Origin: Alicyclobacillus herbarius DSM 13609
GTDB lineage: Bacteria > Bacillota > Bacilli > Alicyclobacillales > Alicyclobacillaceae
Reading direction: 5' to 3'
Assembly (NCBI RefSeq): GCF_000430585.1
Contig: NZ_AUMH01000003.1
Span: 1 to 64,000, forward strand
DNA: 64,000 nt
The notes below the pieces were generated by a model. That model did not search any database, was not told the DNA's origin, and worked only from the letters and a program-made list of their open reading frames with translations. The translations under genes were made by a program, and so were the position numbers. Positions 54,359-63,999 of the stretch are shown here, one piece after another (the first letter of the stretch is position 1; each line of letters starts with the position of its first letter).

Positions 54359-54541
54359 TTGCGTCTGTTACGTACGGTAGTGGGGATTTTTATCGCAGTT
54401 GTTGCGTTTACGGTATTGATGGTGATTGTCGGGTTCATCCTGAAAATCGCTGTGATTGTAGCGCTCCTTGCGCTCGCCTACTACTGGTTCACCCGAGCCA
54501 ATAACCAGCGCAGGCATTCTCGGCATTGGCCGCGCTATTAG
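54359..54541 (+). CDS. 60-residue small membrane protein
   Basis: TTG 54359 lies behind AGGAGGGGGG. Residues 5-44 form two hydrophobic spans (VVGIFIAVVAFTVLMVIVGFILKIAVIVALLALAYYW is split here only by a Gly turn), with a basic Arg/Asn/Gln tail. An extended -10 (TGATATACT, about 54291-54299) suits a monocistronic transcript, and a strong terminator follows at 54550. No family recognised. It is divergent from the prepilin peptidase gene. Confidence 0.7.
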   Translation: MRLLRTVVGIFIAVVAFTVLMVIVGFILKIAVIVALLALAYYWFTRANNQRRHSRHWPRY

Positions 54542-54549
54542 CGCGGCGC

Positions 54550-54589
54550 AATAAGGACCCACTGGCTCCGCGCCAGTGGGTCCTTATTT
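54550..54589 (+). terminator. Bidirectional terminator after the small membrane gene
   Basis: AATAAGGACCCACTGGC pairs perfectly with GCCAGTGGGTCCTTATT (17 bp) around a 5-nt loop, with A/T-rich flanks on both sides. It can serve the plus-strand gene and also murC transcription from the right. Confidence 0.9.
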
Positions 54590-54699
54590 CACTCCGTTCG
54601 AATATCGTCGAGATGATTCCTTGGCTCTCAGGTTGAAGATTCCGGAACGCATGTTGGGCATTCCTCAATAATACGCGACGGCCCTTGCCGCGACGGGAT

Positions 54700-56115
54700 T
54701 TATACGATGGCGTTCGCTTCGCGCGTCGTCAATGCCTCGCCGAGCCGGTAAGCCACCTGCCAAATATCTCCTGCTCCCATGGTCAAAACGAGATCGCCCT
54801 CGCGAACCGTACGATAGAGATATTCGAAGACTTCGTCCTTAGTACGGAGATAGCGTACATTCGGATTGCTGTGGGTGCGGATTTCTTTCGCTAATCGCTC
54901 GGCCGTGACTCCGTCGATTTTCTTCTCCCCGGCAGGGGAATAGATCTCGCAGATCACCACCTCATCCGCGCCGCGAAACGCTTTGGTGAATTGCTCGAAC
55001 AAAAAGAACGTACGCGTATACCGCTGCGGCTGAAAGACCGCGATGATGCGCCGCCCCGTAGCCTGCGCGGCGGCGATGGTGGCCGAAATCTCCGTCGGAT
55101 GATGCGCGTAATCATCCACCACCATGACGCCGGCCGTTTCGGCCACCACTTGAAATCTCCGCTTGGCTCCGTGAAACTCACCCAACGCGGCGACAATTTC
55201 CTGAAACTCCAGTCCGGCTGCCCGCGTGATGGCAATCGCGGCCAAGGCGTTCATCACGTTGTGAATGCCGGGCAGGGACAACGTGAGTTCACCCAAGTGT
55301 CGACCTTGATAGTAAACCTGACAGTGACTACCGCGATCGCGGAGTTGCACCTCTTTCGCCACGTAATCGGCGTTCATAGTGACGTTCACTTGCTCGAGTC
55401 CGACCGATTCCACGCGACAGCGCGCCTTACCGCGAATCCGAGCGAGATAATCGTCATGCGCAGAGATGACACAGAGCCCGTCCGGGTGCACCTGTGTTAT
55501 GAACTGTTCATAGGCCGCCAACAGATTTTCAAACTTGCCGTCGTAATGCTCGAGATGATCCGCCTCAATATTGGTGATGACAGCCATATACGGACGGTAG
55601 TGAAGAAATGAGCCGTCACTTTCGTCAGCTTCGGCCACGATAAACTGTCCTCGCCCCGCCTTTGCGTTGTCACCGATGTTACTCACGACCCCGCCGATGA
55701 CAAAAGTCGGATCGATTCCACACCGCTCCATTACGTAGGCAATCATGGAGGACGTGGTGGTCTTGCCGTGCGCCCCCGTTACCGCCACCCCCATGCGGTC
55801 CTCCATGAGACGGGCCAGCATCTGTGAACGGTGAATGACGGGAATGTTGCGCCGGCGGGCCTCCTGAATCTCAATGTTGTCACCGGATAGCGCGGTGCTG
55901 TAGACGACCACGTCCGCACCATCCACCTGACTTGCTCGGTGACCGCGATAGACCTTGGCCCCGTGCTGAATGAGTCGCTCTGTCAACTCCTGACTGGCCA
56001 CGTCTGACCCGGATACATAATAGCCAAGGTCCAGCATAACGCGCGCAATCGCACTCATGCCATAGCCGCCAATGCCGACGAAGTGTACATGCTCCGCTTG
56101 TTTCACAGGCCACAC
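54700..56115 (-). CDS. murC: UDP-N-acetylmuramate--L-alanine ligase
   Basis: First Mur ligase: adds L-Ala to UDP-MurNAc. VHFVGIGGYGMSAIARV (dinucleotide-like motif), ATP loop VTGAHGKTTTSSMIAYV (about residues 108-124), EADESDGSF, and DDYAHHPTEI. 471 aa. Starts with GTG 56115 after AAGGA; GTG 56103 is possible. FolC, upstream by 19 bp, uses the same Mur-ligase fold. Confidence 0.96.
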   Translation of the reverse strand: MWPVKQAEHVHFVGIGGYGMSAIARVMLDLGYYVSGSDVASQELTERLIQHGAKVYRGHRASQVDGADVVVYSTALSGDNIEIQEARRRNIPVIHRSQMLARLMEDRMGVAVTGAHGKTTTSSMIAYVMERCGIDPTFVIGGVVSNIGDNAKAGRGQFIVAEADESDGSFLHYRPYMAVITNIEADHLEHYDGKFENLLAAYEQFITQVHPDGLCVISAHDDYLARIRGKARCRVESVGLEQVNVTMNADYVAKEVQLRDRGSHCQVYYQGRHLGELTLSLPGIHNVMNALAAIAITRAAGLEFQEIVAALGEFHGAKRRFQVVAETAGVMVVDDYAHHPTEISATIAAAQATGRRIIAVFQPQRYTRTFFLFEQFTKAFRGADEVVICEIYSPAGEKKIDGVTAERLAKEIRTHSNPNVRYLRTKDEVFEYLYRTVREGDLVLTMGAGDIWQVAYRLGEALTTREANAIV

Positions 56116-56134
56116 CGTCCTTATATCCGAAAAG

Positions 56135-57451
56135 TCAATCTAGCACCTCTTGGATAGTCTTCCTCGCCTCATCCACCGTATACAGCGAGCCCCAAACACA
56201 AACCGGCTGTCCCGTCTGGCAGGCCTTCTCCATGACTGAGGCCACCGAATTTTCTACCGCCACCTCGAGGTCCGGTCGGCAGGCGCGAATCTCGCTAGCC
56301 AATTGTTCTGGATCGATGGCCCTTGCAGTTTCCGGCCGACTGACCATCACCGCACGCGCATAAGGAAGCAACGTCTTCAACATCATCACAGCGTCTTTAT
56401 CACGGAGAATCCCAATGACCATCACCCATTCGCCAGGCCCGACGCCTGTTAGCGTTCCAAACTCCGCCAGGGCACGAGCCAACGCCGCGGCCGCCTCAGG
56501 GTTATGTGCACCATCCAGGACAATCGGGGCCCCACCATGCCAGTGTACCTCAAACCGTCCCGGCCAGGAAGTCTCGGCAAGTCCTTGTCGCCATTGTTCG
56601 TCAGAAAGGCGCGGAGAGACCGCCCCGATTTCACAGAGTTCAACAGCGGCCAACGCAAGGCTCACGTTGTCCACCTGATGTCGGCCAAACAATGGCAAGT
56701 GTAGCCCGTACACGTCACGTCCCAGTCCCCGGTAATAGATTCGCTGCGAACGTGCCGTCACTTGTTCGCAGACCGCCTGAAAATGTATCCCGTGACGGAA
56801 ATAAGGGGCCCCGAGGCGAAGAGCGGCTTGGCGTACCGGCGGCCACGCCTCGTCGCGGACCCCGGTTACGACCGGAACCCCGCCCGACTTGATAATCCCG
56901 GCCTTTTCAAAGGCGATGTCCCGCAGGGTGGGTCCCAAGACATCCTGATGGTCATACCCCACGTTGGTAATCACTGTGACACGGGGCTGCACGACGTTGG
57001 TGGAGTCCAAGCGCCCGCCTAGTCCGGTCTCCCAGACCACCGCCTCGACGCGCTGCTCCTGAAAGTACAGTAAAGCCATCAGCGTCAGGGCTTCAAACTC
57101 AGTCAATGGATTGTCAGACAATGCCGTTTCCGACACCTTTCGCACTTCTTCCGCAAGCCGTGAAAAGTCTACCGGGTCAATGGGTGTCCCGTTGACCATA
57201 AAACGCCCGCGAAATCCGTCAAACGCTGGCGATGTGAACGTGCCAACCCGCAATCGCTGCGCCAGTATAGAAGAAATCATCGCGCAAACCGAGCCCTTGC
57301 CATTGGTGCCGGCGACATGGATGAAATTCAGCGTTTGCTCCGGGTGCTCGAGCGCCGCCAGCGCCTTCTGCATCCGTTCCAGGCCAGGTCGTACGCCGAA
57401 ACGAGCGCGGCTTTTCAGCCATGCCAACGCATCTGTGATGGTCTCCGACAT
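56135..57451 (-). CDS. folC: Folylpolyglutamate synthase / dihydrofolate synthase
   Basis: Mur-ligase-related enzyme adding glutamates to folates. ATP loop HVAGTNGKGSVCAMISSIL (about residues 44-62), GLGGRLDSTNVV, DHQDVLGPTLRDIAFEKAGI, and LDGAHNPEAAAAL. 438 aa from ATG 57451. It follows valS by 37 bp and precedes murC, in the bacillus-type valS-folC order. Confidence 0.96.
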   Translation of the reverse strand: MSETITDALAWLKSRARFGVRPGLERMQKALAALEHPEQTLNFIHVAGTNGKGSVCAMISSILAQRLRVGTFTSPAFDGFRGRFMVNGTPIDPVDFSRLAEEVRKVSETALSDNPLTEFEALTLMALLYFQEQRVEAVVWETGLGGRLDSTNVVQPRVTVITNVGYDHQDVLGPTLRDIAFEKAGIIKSGGVPVVTGVRDEAWPPVRQAALRLGAPYFRHGIHFQAVCEQVTARSQRIYYRGLGRDVYGLHLPLFGRHQVDNVSLALAAVELCEIGAVSPRLSDEQWRQGLAETSWPGRFEVHWHGGAPIVLDGAHNPEAAAALARALAEFGTLTGVGPGEWVMVIGILRDKDAVMMLKTLLPYARAVMVSRPETARAIDPEQLASEIRACRPDLEVAVENSVASVMEKACQTGQPVCVWGSLYTVDEARKTIQEVLD

Positions 57452-57488
57452 AAATGTATTCGCCTCACCCTACCAGGGACACTTGTCC

Positions 57489-60149
57489 TTAAGAAGTTGC
57501 CAAGCGGTTCAACCGTTCTTCCACGGCCGCCAACTTCGCGCGGTACTCTTCTTCCTTCTCCCGTTCCGCCTTGACCACATGTTCAGGGGCTTTTTCGACA
57601 AATTGCGGATTGGCCAGCTTTCGCTCGACCCGTTCGACCTCAGCCAAGAGCCGTTGCCGCTCGCGCGTAAGCCGATCCCGCTCCACATCCAGGTCGACCA
57701 AGTCCGCCAAAGGCAACGCAATCTCTGCTCCACTCACCACGGCCGTCATGGCTTGGGCTGGCAGCTCGACATCCGTCCCGATTTGGAGACGATTCAAATT
57801 GCAAAACCGCCTCAAGTACCCCTCGACACTGCGGAACAAAGATTCACTTTCCGCATCCTGACAGCGAATCGACATCGCGATCGCCTTACTTGGGGCCACG
57901 TTCAATTCGGAGCGGATGTTGCGGACCGCGCGGATGCTATCCATCACGATGCGAATTTGCCGCACCGCTTGTTCATCCCTAGGCATGCTCGCGGCGCCCG
58001 GCCAATCGGCCAGCATCAAGGCGTCCCCGGCAACCGGAAGCGACCGCCAAATGCACTCCGTGACGAACGGAATGAACGGATGCAGCAAACGCAGCAGCGT
58101 ATCGAGCACGTAGACGAGCACACCACACGTCTCTGCCTTTGCCTGCTCATCCTCGCCGTATAGCGCCAGCTTCGAGAACTCAATGTACCAATCGCAAAAC
58201 TCGTCCCACGTGAAGTCGTACAAAGCGCGCCCGGCTTCGCCAAAATCATAGCGTTCCAAGTGCGCCGTCACCGCCTCCACCGTCTCGGCCAGGCGCGTCA
58301 AAACCCAACGGTCAGCGATGCTCAAGGCGTCCCAGTTAGGCTCCGAAAGCTTGGCCTCATTCGGAAGATTCATCAGGACGAAGCGCGCGGCGTTCCATAC
58401 CTTGTTGATGAAGTTCCGGCTGCCTTGTACCCGCTCCTCGTAGTACCGCTGGTCATTTCCCGGGGACGATCCGGTCGAAAGTGTAAACCGCAGCGCGTCT
58501 GCACCGTACTCGTCGATGACTTCGAGCGGATCGACCCCGTTGCCCAGGCTTTTCGACATCTTGCGGCCGAGTGAGTCACGGATTAAGCCGTGCAGCACCA
58601 CCTTGTGAAACGGAACCTGACCGGTAAACTCGACGCCGGTAAACGCCATGCGGGCGACCCAGAAAAACAGAATGTCGTATCCGGTGACGAGTGTGCTTGT
58701 CGGATAGTAGCGGCGCAAGTCGGCGGTGTCTTCCGGCCAGCCGAGGGTCGAAAACGGCCACAGGGCGGAAGAGAACCAGGTATCCAAGACGTCCTCGTCC
58801 TGGTGAACGCGTGTCGATCCGCAGTGCGCGCACGCGGCCACTGGCTCCTTGGCCACTGTGACGCCCTCACAATCGTCGCAGTACCAGGCCGGAATCCGGT
58901 GGCCCCACCAGAGCTGGCGGGAAATACACCAGTCGCGGACGTTTTCCAACCAGTGGATAAACACTTTCTCAAACCGCTCCGGTACGAACTGTAACTGCCC
59001 TGCCGCGACCGCGCGCAAGACGGGATCCGCCAACGGCTGCATGCGAACGAACCACTGCATCGACAGATAAGGCTCGACCACCGTGTCGCAGCGGCTGCAG
59101 TGGCCCACCGCGTGCTGAATCTCTTCTACCTGCTGGAGATAACCTTGTTGCCGCAAATCGTCGACCACACGCTGACGTGCCTGCTCGCGGTCAAGCCCCT
59201 GATACGCGCCGGCCACCTCATTCAAGCGCCCGTCCGCGTCCATGCACTGAATCATCTCCAGACCGTGGCGCCTTCCGACTTCACAGTCATTCGGGTCATG
59301 CGCCGGCGTAATCTTCAAACACCCCGTGCCGTACTCCGGATCGACATAGTCATCCGCGATGATGGGAATTTCCCGCCCCACCAGCGGCAGTCGAATGGAC
59401 TGGCCAATCAGGTGGGCGTAGCGGGCATCCTGTGGGTGAACCGCCACGGCCACGTCCGCGAACATGGTTTCCGGCCGGGTGGTCGCAATGGTCACGGAAC
59501 CCTCGCCATTGATGAGCGGATAACGCACGTAGTAAAGATGCCCGGGCACCTCCACGTGTTCGACCTCGATGTCGGAGAGCGCAGTGGCGCAGCGCGGGCA
59601 CCAATTGATAATCCGCTGCCCGCGATAGATCAAGCCCTTCTCATAGAGACGGACGAACACTTCGCGCACAGCCGCAGACAAGCCTTCATCCATCGTAAAT
59701 CGTTCACGTGACCAATCGCACGAAGCCCCCAGGCGCCGCACCTGGCCCGTAATCCGGTTGCCATAGTTCTCCTTCCAGGCCCAGACCCGTTTTACGAATT
59801 CGCTGCGACCCAGGTCATGTCGGGAAACCCCCTCGCTTTCGAGCAGGGATTTTTCCACGCGAGCCTGGGTCGCAATCCCGGCGTGGTCCGTACCAGGCAC
59901 CCAGAGTGTGTCATACCCCTGCATGCGCTTGAAGCGGACCAAAATGTCCTGCAGGGTATTGTCCCAGGCATGGCCGAGGTGTAGTTGGCCGGTGACGTTG
60001 GGGGGGGGCATGACCACCGAGAACGGGGGCCGCTTTGTGTCACCGGACGGTTTAAAATACCCGTTCTCCTCCCAAAAGCGGTAGATATCTTGTTCAACCT
60101 GTGCCGGATCATAAACCTTCGGCAAAGGCTCGCGATACGTGTCTGCCAT
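57489..60149 (-). CDS. valS: Valyl-tRNA synthetase
   Basis: Class I synthetase. HIGH motif PPPNVTGQLHLGHAWDNTLQD (split here by line only), editing CP1 domain with TTRPETMFADVAVAVHP, KMSKS motif LGRKMSKSLGNGVDP, and a C-terminal coiled coil (about 815-886: LVDLDVERDRLTRERQRLLAEVERVERKL). ATG 60149 after GGAGGAG gives 886 aa. Controlled by a T-box leader. Confidence 0.98.
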   Translation of the reverse strand: MADTYREPLPKVYDPAQVEQDIYRFWEENGYFKPSGDTKRPPFSVVMPPPNVTGQLHLGHAWDNTLQDILVRFKRMQGYDTLWVPGTDHAGIATQARVEKSLLESEGVSRHDLGRSEFVKRVWAWKENYGNRITGQVRRLGASCDWSRERFTMDEGLSAAVREVFVRLYEKGLIYRGQRIINWCPRCATALSDIEVEHVEVPGHLYYVRYPLINGEGSVTIATTRPETMFADVAVAVHPQDARYAHLIGQSIRLPLVGREIPIIADDYVDPEYGTGCLKITPAHDPNDCEVGRRHGLEMIQCMDADGRLNEVAGAYQGLDREQARQRVVDDLRQQGYLQQVEEIQHAVGHCSRCDTVVEPYLSMQWFVRMQPLADPVLRAVAAGQLQFVPERFEKVFIHWLENVRDWCISRQLWWGHRIPAWYCDDCEGVTVAKEPVAACAHCGSTRVHQDEDVLDTWFSSALWPFSTLGWPEDTADLRRYYPTSTLVTGYDILFFWVARMAFTGVEFTGQVPFHKVVLHGLIRDSLGRKMSKSLGNGVDPLEVIDEYGADALRFTLSTGSSPGNDQRYYEERVQGSRNFINKVWNAARFVLMNLPNEAKLSEPNWDALSIADRWVLTRLAETVEAVTAHLERYDFGEAGRALYDFTWDEFCDWYIEFSKLALYGEDEQAKAETCGVLVYVLDTLLRLLHPFIPFVTECIWRSLPVAGDALMLADWPGAASMPRDEQAVRQIRIVMDSIRAVRNIRSELNVAPSKAIAMSIRCQDAESESLFRSVEGYLRRFCNLNRLQIGTDVELPAQAMTAVVSGAEIALPLADLVDLDVERDRLTRERQRLLAEVERVERKLANPQFVEKAPEHVVKAEREKEEEYRAKLAAVEERLNRLATS

Positions 60150-60225
60150 GGTTCTCCTCCTGACTCTGCGCTTTATGTTTTGGCATTGCGCCATAAAATG
60201 CGCGCCCGGAAACCGGACCACCTTA

Positions 60226-60486
60226 CAAAATAAAAAACCCTTCGCCCATCAGGACGAAAGGTTTGCTTTCGCGGTACCACCTGATTTCCCGCATCCTTTT
60301 CACCCGATGGGTCTGAACGGGTGGATACGGGCACTCAAACACCGATAACGGGGTGCAACCGGTCTAAAGACAGCTCAGGGACGACTTCAGCATACACTTC
60401 GAGGCGGCTTCCAGCCATGACCGCCCTCTCTGTACGAAGGAGGTACACTTACTCCTTCCCGTCTCAGCCCTACATATAGGGATTTG
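60226..60486 (-). promoter_or_regulatory. T-box leader of valS
   Basis: About 260 nt with the core T-box sequence GGTGGTACCGCG at 60281-60270 and, just before valS, a terminator hairpin (AACCTTTCGTCC / GGGCGAAGGGTT) with TTTTTTATTTT (60237-60226). Stem I shows the AGTA bulge (GGAGTAAG) and apical GGCTGGAAGCC-like loop. A GTC codon (60385-60383) is the likely specifier, tentative. Uncharged tRNA-Val would bind, favouring the antiterminator and valS expression. Confidence 0.92.
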
Positions 60487-60492
60487 GAAAAT

Positions 60493-60522
60493 ATTTTATC
60501 GACTCCGTGCAAGCAATGTCAA
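60493..60522 (-). promoter_or_regulatory. Sigma-A promoter of valS
   Basis: TTGACA (60522-60517), 18 bp, TAAAAT (60498-60493) on the minus strand, placing the transcript start at the beginning of the T-box leader. Confidence 0.75.
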
Positions 60523-60527
60523 GGGGA

Positions 60528-61124
60528 CTACCGCCTCTGTTTCCGCTTGCGCTTCTCCATCTGACGCTTGCGGGTATAGGGGGACCGTCCACGCTGCGGC
60601 GGAGTCGGCTCGTCCTCCGTAACCGTCTCCTTCCGTCGCTTCTCCTCTGCCTCCAACCGCTTGCGTTCCGACCACGCGTTCAGTCGAAAATAAAGGACCG
60701 ACCAGACCAAACCGATGAGGAGTGCGAATCCATCCTCCAAGAGGGTCCCGCGCCAACCCACCTGAGCCAGAATCGGCCACTCCAGCTCGAACTGAAGGAC
60801 CATATTGATGACGAATAAGGCAATCGCACCGGCCAGGGCGTTTGCCACCGTCCGTTCCTTGACACGTGGCACAATAAAGTAGCAAGCAATGATTTCTGCC
60901 AGGGCAACGGTGTACAAGAGCGGATAATGCACCGCGTACTTCGCAATGAGCTGCAGAACGACCAAGCTGATGACGGTCAGGCCCACCGTCTTGAGGTGCC
61001 ATCCGCGCCAGACCCCACTGCCATTCCCAAACTGCAAGTGAACATCCCCCGCTCCGTCCTTGATAATGCGTGTCCAAAAAGGGGTTAGGTAAGACCCAAG
61101 CAGTGCGAGAAAGCGAGCCCACAA
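60528..61124 (-). CDS. Hypothetical membrane protein with basic tail
   Basis: No family recognised. Four hydrophobic segments at about residues 45-62 (VGLTVISLVVLQLIAKYA), 66-84, 92-112 and 126-146, then a strongly charged C-terminus (SERKRLEAEEKRRKETVTEDEP, QMEKRKRKQRR). The N-terminal 40 residues contain no membrane helix and the start is uncertain: the frame opens at TTG 61124, but a better GGAGCGGGGG lies before TTG 61043. The end overlaps no gene and lies just upstream of the valS promoter. Confidence 0.6.
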   Translation of the reverse strand: MWARFLALLGSYLTPFWTRIIKDGAGDVHLQFGNGSGVWRGWHLKTVGLTVISLVVLQLIAKYAVHYPLLYTVALAEIIACYFIVPRVKERTVANALAGAIALFVINMVLQFELEWPILAQVGWRGTLLEDGFALLIGLVWSVLYFRLNAWSERKRLEAEEKRRKETVTEDEPTPPQRGRSPYTRKRQMEKRKRKQRR

Positions 61125-61206
61125 TGCGACGCGAGCGTACGTTTTTCGGTACGTGAGTGAGCATTATGGGTGCTGACGAAGCAATGCCTTGGGGGCCTGG
61201 TCGCCA

Positions 61207-61233
61207 GGACAACAGTCCAGTGCACTGTTGTCC
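61207..61233. other. Perfect 10-bp dyad in a gene-poor gap
   Basis: GGACAACAGT (61207-61216) and ACTGTTGTCC (61224-61233), 7-nt loop. It lies in the 338-bp gap 61125-61462, which shows no gene on either strand. A T-tract is lacking, so it may be an operator or RNA structure. Confidence 0.5.
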
Positions 61234-61462
61234 CGTTTAGGCCGTGCGACAGCCCCGGGGTTCTGACCCCTTTTCGGACAACCTCTAGTAGAGTCGGCTG
61301 TGGAAAACCCCGCAGCACGAAGAAGTTCAACTTCACTTATCTTATCAAAACCCACACTGGCCTGGCCACTAAGACAGCAGCGGACAGGTCCTTTTTGACG
61401 CCTTAACGCATATACATAAAGACAGCCGATAGAGCCACCAGTCGCGTGGGAGGAGGCGCGTC

Positions 61463-61627
61463 ATGGGATTTTTCTATGTCTTGGCTCGACTTGTGAAACT
61501 ACTCCTGGCCATCGCCATCTTTCTCCTGTTCCTGCGCGCCATTCTCTGGCCGAACACGCTGGATTTGTTCGTCCTGCTGCTATTGTTTATCGTCTTTGCG
61601 GCCATGTTCATCAGCACGCCGCCATAG
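61463..61627 (+). CDS. 54-residue two-span membrane protein
   Basis: ATG 61463 lies 7 nt after GGGAGGAGG. Residues 5-25 and 34-50 are hydrophobic, separated by a short loop (RAILWPNTLD), ending STPP. It is on the plus strand between minus-strand genes. No family recognised. Size and topology resemble small spore or stress membrane proteins, but no function is claimed. Confidence 0.65.
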   Translation: MGFFYVLARLVKLLLAIAIFLLFLRAILWPNTLDLFVLLLLFIVFAAMFISTPP

Positions 61628-61734
61628 GATAAAGGGATTTACGACGACATCTGCGTCGCAGCGTCATAAGGCTCTTGGCCACACGCAGGGTCGTGGTCGT
61701 GCTAAGGTCGTGCCATAATCCTTTATGTTGGTCA

Positions 61735-61763
61735 CGCGAAAACGCGCACCCAATGGGTGCGCG
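61735..61763 (-). terminator. Terminator after the first coat-kinase gene
   Basis: On the minus strand GCGCACCC pairs with GGGTGCGC (61762-61744) then GTTTTCGCG. 44 bp past the stop of the gene at 61807. Confidence 0.65.
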
Positions 61764-61806
61764 AAGTGGCAAACCCACACGGCTGCCAAGGCTTACCATG
61801 TGGACA

Positions 61807-63279
61807 TTAGGAATGTGGATTTTGCTGTGGATTTTCCGTGGAGCGAGCGTCTCCCCACAACTTGATGCCCCGGTCTTGCCCTTGTCTCTCCCGCATGCGC
61901 CGCTTTTCTTCCTGCAGCTGTTGGAGGCGCTCACGCTGAGCCGGCGTGAGACGAATCGGCAGCGGTGATTCCAGGGACGCTTCCGGAGCGCTGTCCGCGA
62001 CGACCACATCGACATCCGACTCGCTCTGAGGTTCCGCCGATGTCGATGTGGTGGCGTCGACGGCTTGCACCTCCTCCTCCCGTCCCTGGTTCTTCCCGAG
62101 GGTGGCCACCGCGTAAGTCGGGTCCACCGCCTTGTCGACTGTGGGGGTCTCCACCGACGCGTCGACCGCCAGGTCCGTTGCCACGGTATCCACCGGTCCC
62201 CCGGCTAACGTCGCCGGCGCGGTGGGACGCAGCGCGTAACGCGCCAGCAAGGCCTGGGTAGCTCGCATGCGCGCCTCTTCCTGTTCCAGACTCGCCTCAA
62301 GCGCGTCTACGTAATCCTCTTCCTCCCAGTTCAGCGCTCGGCGCGCGTACCAACGGATAATCTGCAGGCTCTGCATGGGAATGGCCAAGAGCGCGGCCAT
62401 CAGGCGCGCCTCGTCGGGCTGGGCTTCATTCGCCGTCCCGCTGGCCGTCAGGTACTGATGAAAGAGTTCGGTCGTCAAATTCACATCCCAAGCGTGCTGC
62501 GGAAGGTAGCGTTGCATCCAGCTGGCCAGGTCGGTCAGCGGAAGACCGGGGTGCACCCGCTCATAATCGGTGATGACCACCCCTTCCCCGTTCTGCAGCA
62601 GCGCGTCGCCGTGAAAACGCCCGTGACATACGTTGCCCTCTGCCCCTGCCGTCTGCTCCCGATCGAGAAAGTCAACGGCCTGCAGTTCGGCAGTGGCGTA
62701 TTCGATGCGGCGCCGCAATTCGTCGGCGGCACAGAGAAACAGACGTTGAAACGGTGACGAATCAGCAGGCACAGAGAACGCGCTGGACAGACGTCCGACC
62801 TCATCCATTCCCTCCTGGAGGCGTTCCAGCCAACCACTGCCCTGCGGTACATCAGGTGATGACGAGGGACCCAGACAACCGTGGGCGCTCTTGTGCCAGG
62901 CGGCCAACACCGTCACGGCCTCTTCCATCTGCCCCGGGTCTTTGAAACGACAAGCACTGCCGGAAATCCACGCGGTAACATAATAGAGACCCGTGCCGTC
63001 GACCACGTACGGATCGCCATAAATGGTGCGAACAAAACGTGGCAACGGCCGCCACCCGGCCCCAGAGAGCGCCTCTGTGCAACGGAAGGCTGCATCTAGC
63101 TGCAGGCGTCCGACCTGCGCGCGACGCAGCCAATACGAGCCGGCGTCTGTTCGCACCTTGATGCCTCCACGGCTGGCTCGCGCCCGGATCTGCCCATACC
63201 ACGGATACTCTTCCCGCAGCTCGATAGGGACCCCGACTGATGCGAACGCCCTGCGCACGGGATCCGACCAACCAGTCAC
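61807..63279 (-). CDS. ysxE: YsxE/CotS-type spore coat kinase-like protein with acidic tail
   Basis: Aminoglycoside-phosphotransferase-like fold. The family motif is HGRFHGDALLQNGEG then VITDYERVHPG (about residues 215-245), with Asp/Asn catalytic positions retained. Residues about 370-490 form a low-complexity, Glu/Asp/Ser/Thr/Val-rich disordered tail ending in a charged helix (PAQRERLQQLQEEKRRMRERQ). In B. subtilis ysxE is close to valS, as here. GTG 63279 follows GGAGG. 490 aa; longer than YsxE (about 340) because of the tail. Confidence 0.78.
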   Translation of the reverse strand: MTGWSDPVRRAFASVGVPIELREEYPWYGQIRARASRGGIKVRTDAGSYWLRRAQVGRLQLDAAFRCTEALSGAGWRPLPRFVRTIYGDPYVVDGTGLYYVTAWISGSACRFKDPGQMEEAVTVLAAWHKSAHGCLGPSSSPDVPQGSGWLERLQEGMDEVGRLSSAFSVPADSSPFQRLFLCAADELRRRIEYATAELQAVDFLDREQTAGAEGNVCHGRFHGDALLQNGEGVVITDYERVHPGLPLTDLASWMQRYLPQHAWDVNLTTELFHQYLTASGTANEAQPDEARLMAALLAIPMQSLQIIRWYARRALNWEEEDYVDALEASLEQEEARMRATQALLARYALRPTAPATLAGGPVDTVATDLAVDASVETPTVDKAVDPTYAVATLGKNQGREEEVQAVDATTSTSAEPQSESDVDVVVADSAPEASLESPLPIRLTPAQRERLQQLQEEKRRMRERQGQDRGIKLWGDARSTENPQQNPHS

Positions 63280-63303
63280 CTGGGTTCACCTCCAATGTGA
63301 GGA

Positions 63304-63999
63304 TTACATCGATTCACCGGCCAACAAGCACTGTGCGCAGTCGTGATGAGACTCCGCGGCCTTCCGCCAGGAGACTGTGCTCTCGGGCTCGGGTTTTCCT
63401 GCTTGTGACCACGTCTTCGCCATCCGGACGCCAAGATGCGGATACGCGGCAAATGCCCTCACCATCTCCGCCTGTTCCCGAGACAACGGATGAATACCGT
63501 GGTACCAAGTCAGTGCATCCGCAACCCCTTCCGCATGCCCAGCTTCAGCGACATCCCGACATAAACAGGCCAGATCATAGAGCGCGTCATCCAGGACCGG
63601 ATCGGCCGTGAGAAGTGTGGCTACCTGGCCGTCCGGAAGCCGACGCAAGGAGTTCAAGTGATACCCGTTCCAGGCCACGCTTTTCTTTTGCCTGGCCGTT
63701 TCGGCCAGCTCCCTGTAGCCTACCTGGCGCAGCCGTTCCACCGCTTGCTCCGCCAAGTCTTGCCAGCGCGCGAGCCAATCAAGCTGTAGTTGGTCGCGTC
63801 GCAAGTCCTCCCTGCCCAAAAGGTGTACCCGCGTCCGTTCGAGAAAGTCCAGACCGTGTTGGAACTGGGAAAGCCACGCCCCGTATCGTGGCCTTCGGGT
63901 CGACAGGGATTCCAACCGCGCACCAGCGCCGTCCAGGGCCGAATGCAAGAAAGCGAGGTTTTCCGCCGCCAGCCGCACATCGTCGGGAGTGACGGCAAG
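63304..63999 (-). CDS. CotS-like spore coat protein, N-terminally cut by window edge
   Basis: The reading frame continues beyond 64000, so the start is not visible. The visible 231 residues form the C-lobe of a kinase-like coat protein: RLAAENLAFLHSALDG, SVAWNGYHLNSLRRLPDGQ, DPVLDDALYDLACLCRDVAE, and HIS/PL-type tail. The catalytic H-G-D-x4-N motif is degenerate (AWNGYHLN), so it is probably non-catalytic. Ends 24 bp before ysxE, suggesting one operon of two related coat proteins. Confidence 0.7.
   Translation of the reverse strand, partial: LAVTPDDVRLAAENLAFLHSALDGAGARLESLSTRRPRYGAWLSQFQHGLDFLERTRVHLLGREDLRRDQLQLDWLARWQDLAEQAVERLRQVGYRELAETARQKKSVAWNGYHLNSLRRLPDGQVATLLTADPVLDDALYDLACLCRDVAEAGHAEGVADALTWYHGIHPLSREQAEMVRAFAAYPHLGVRMAKTWSQAGKPEPESTVSWRKAAESHHDCAQCLLAGESM

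Noticed and set aside
57111..58163. 350-aa plus-strand frame opposite folC and valS
   Set aside because: Crosses two well-defined genes on the other strand with full motif sets.
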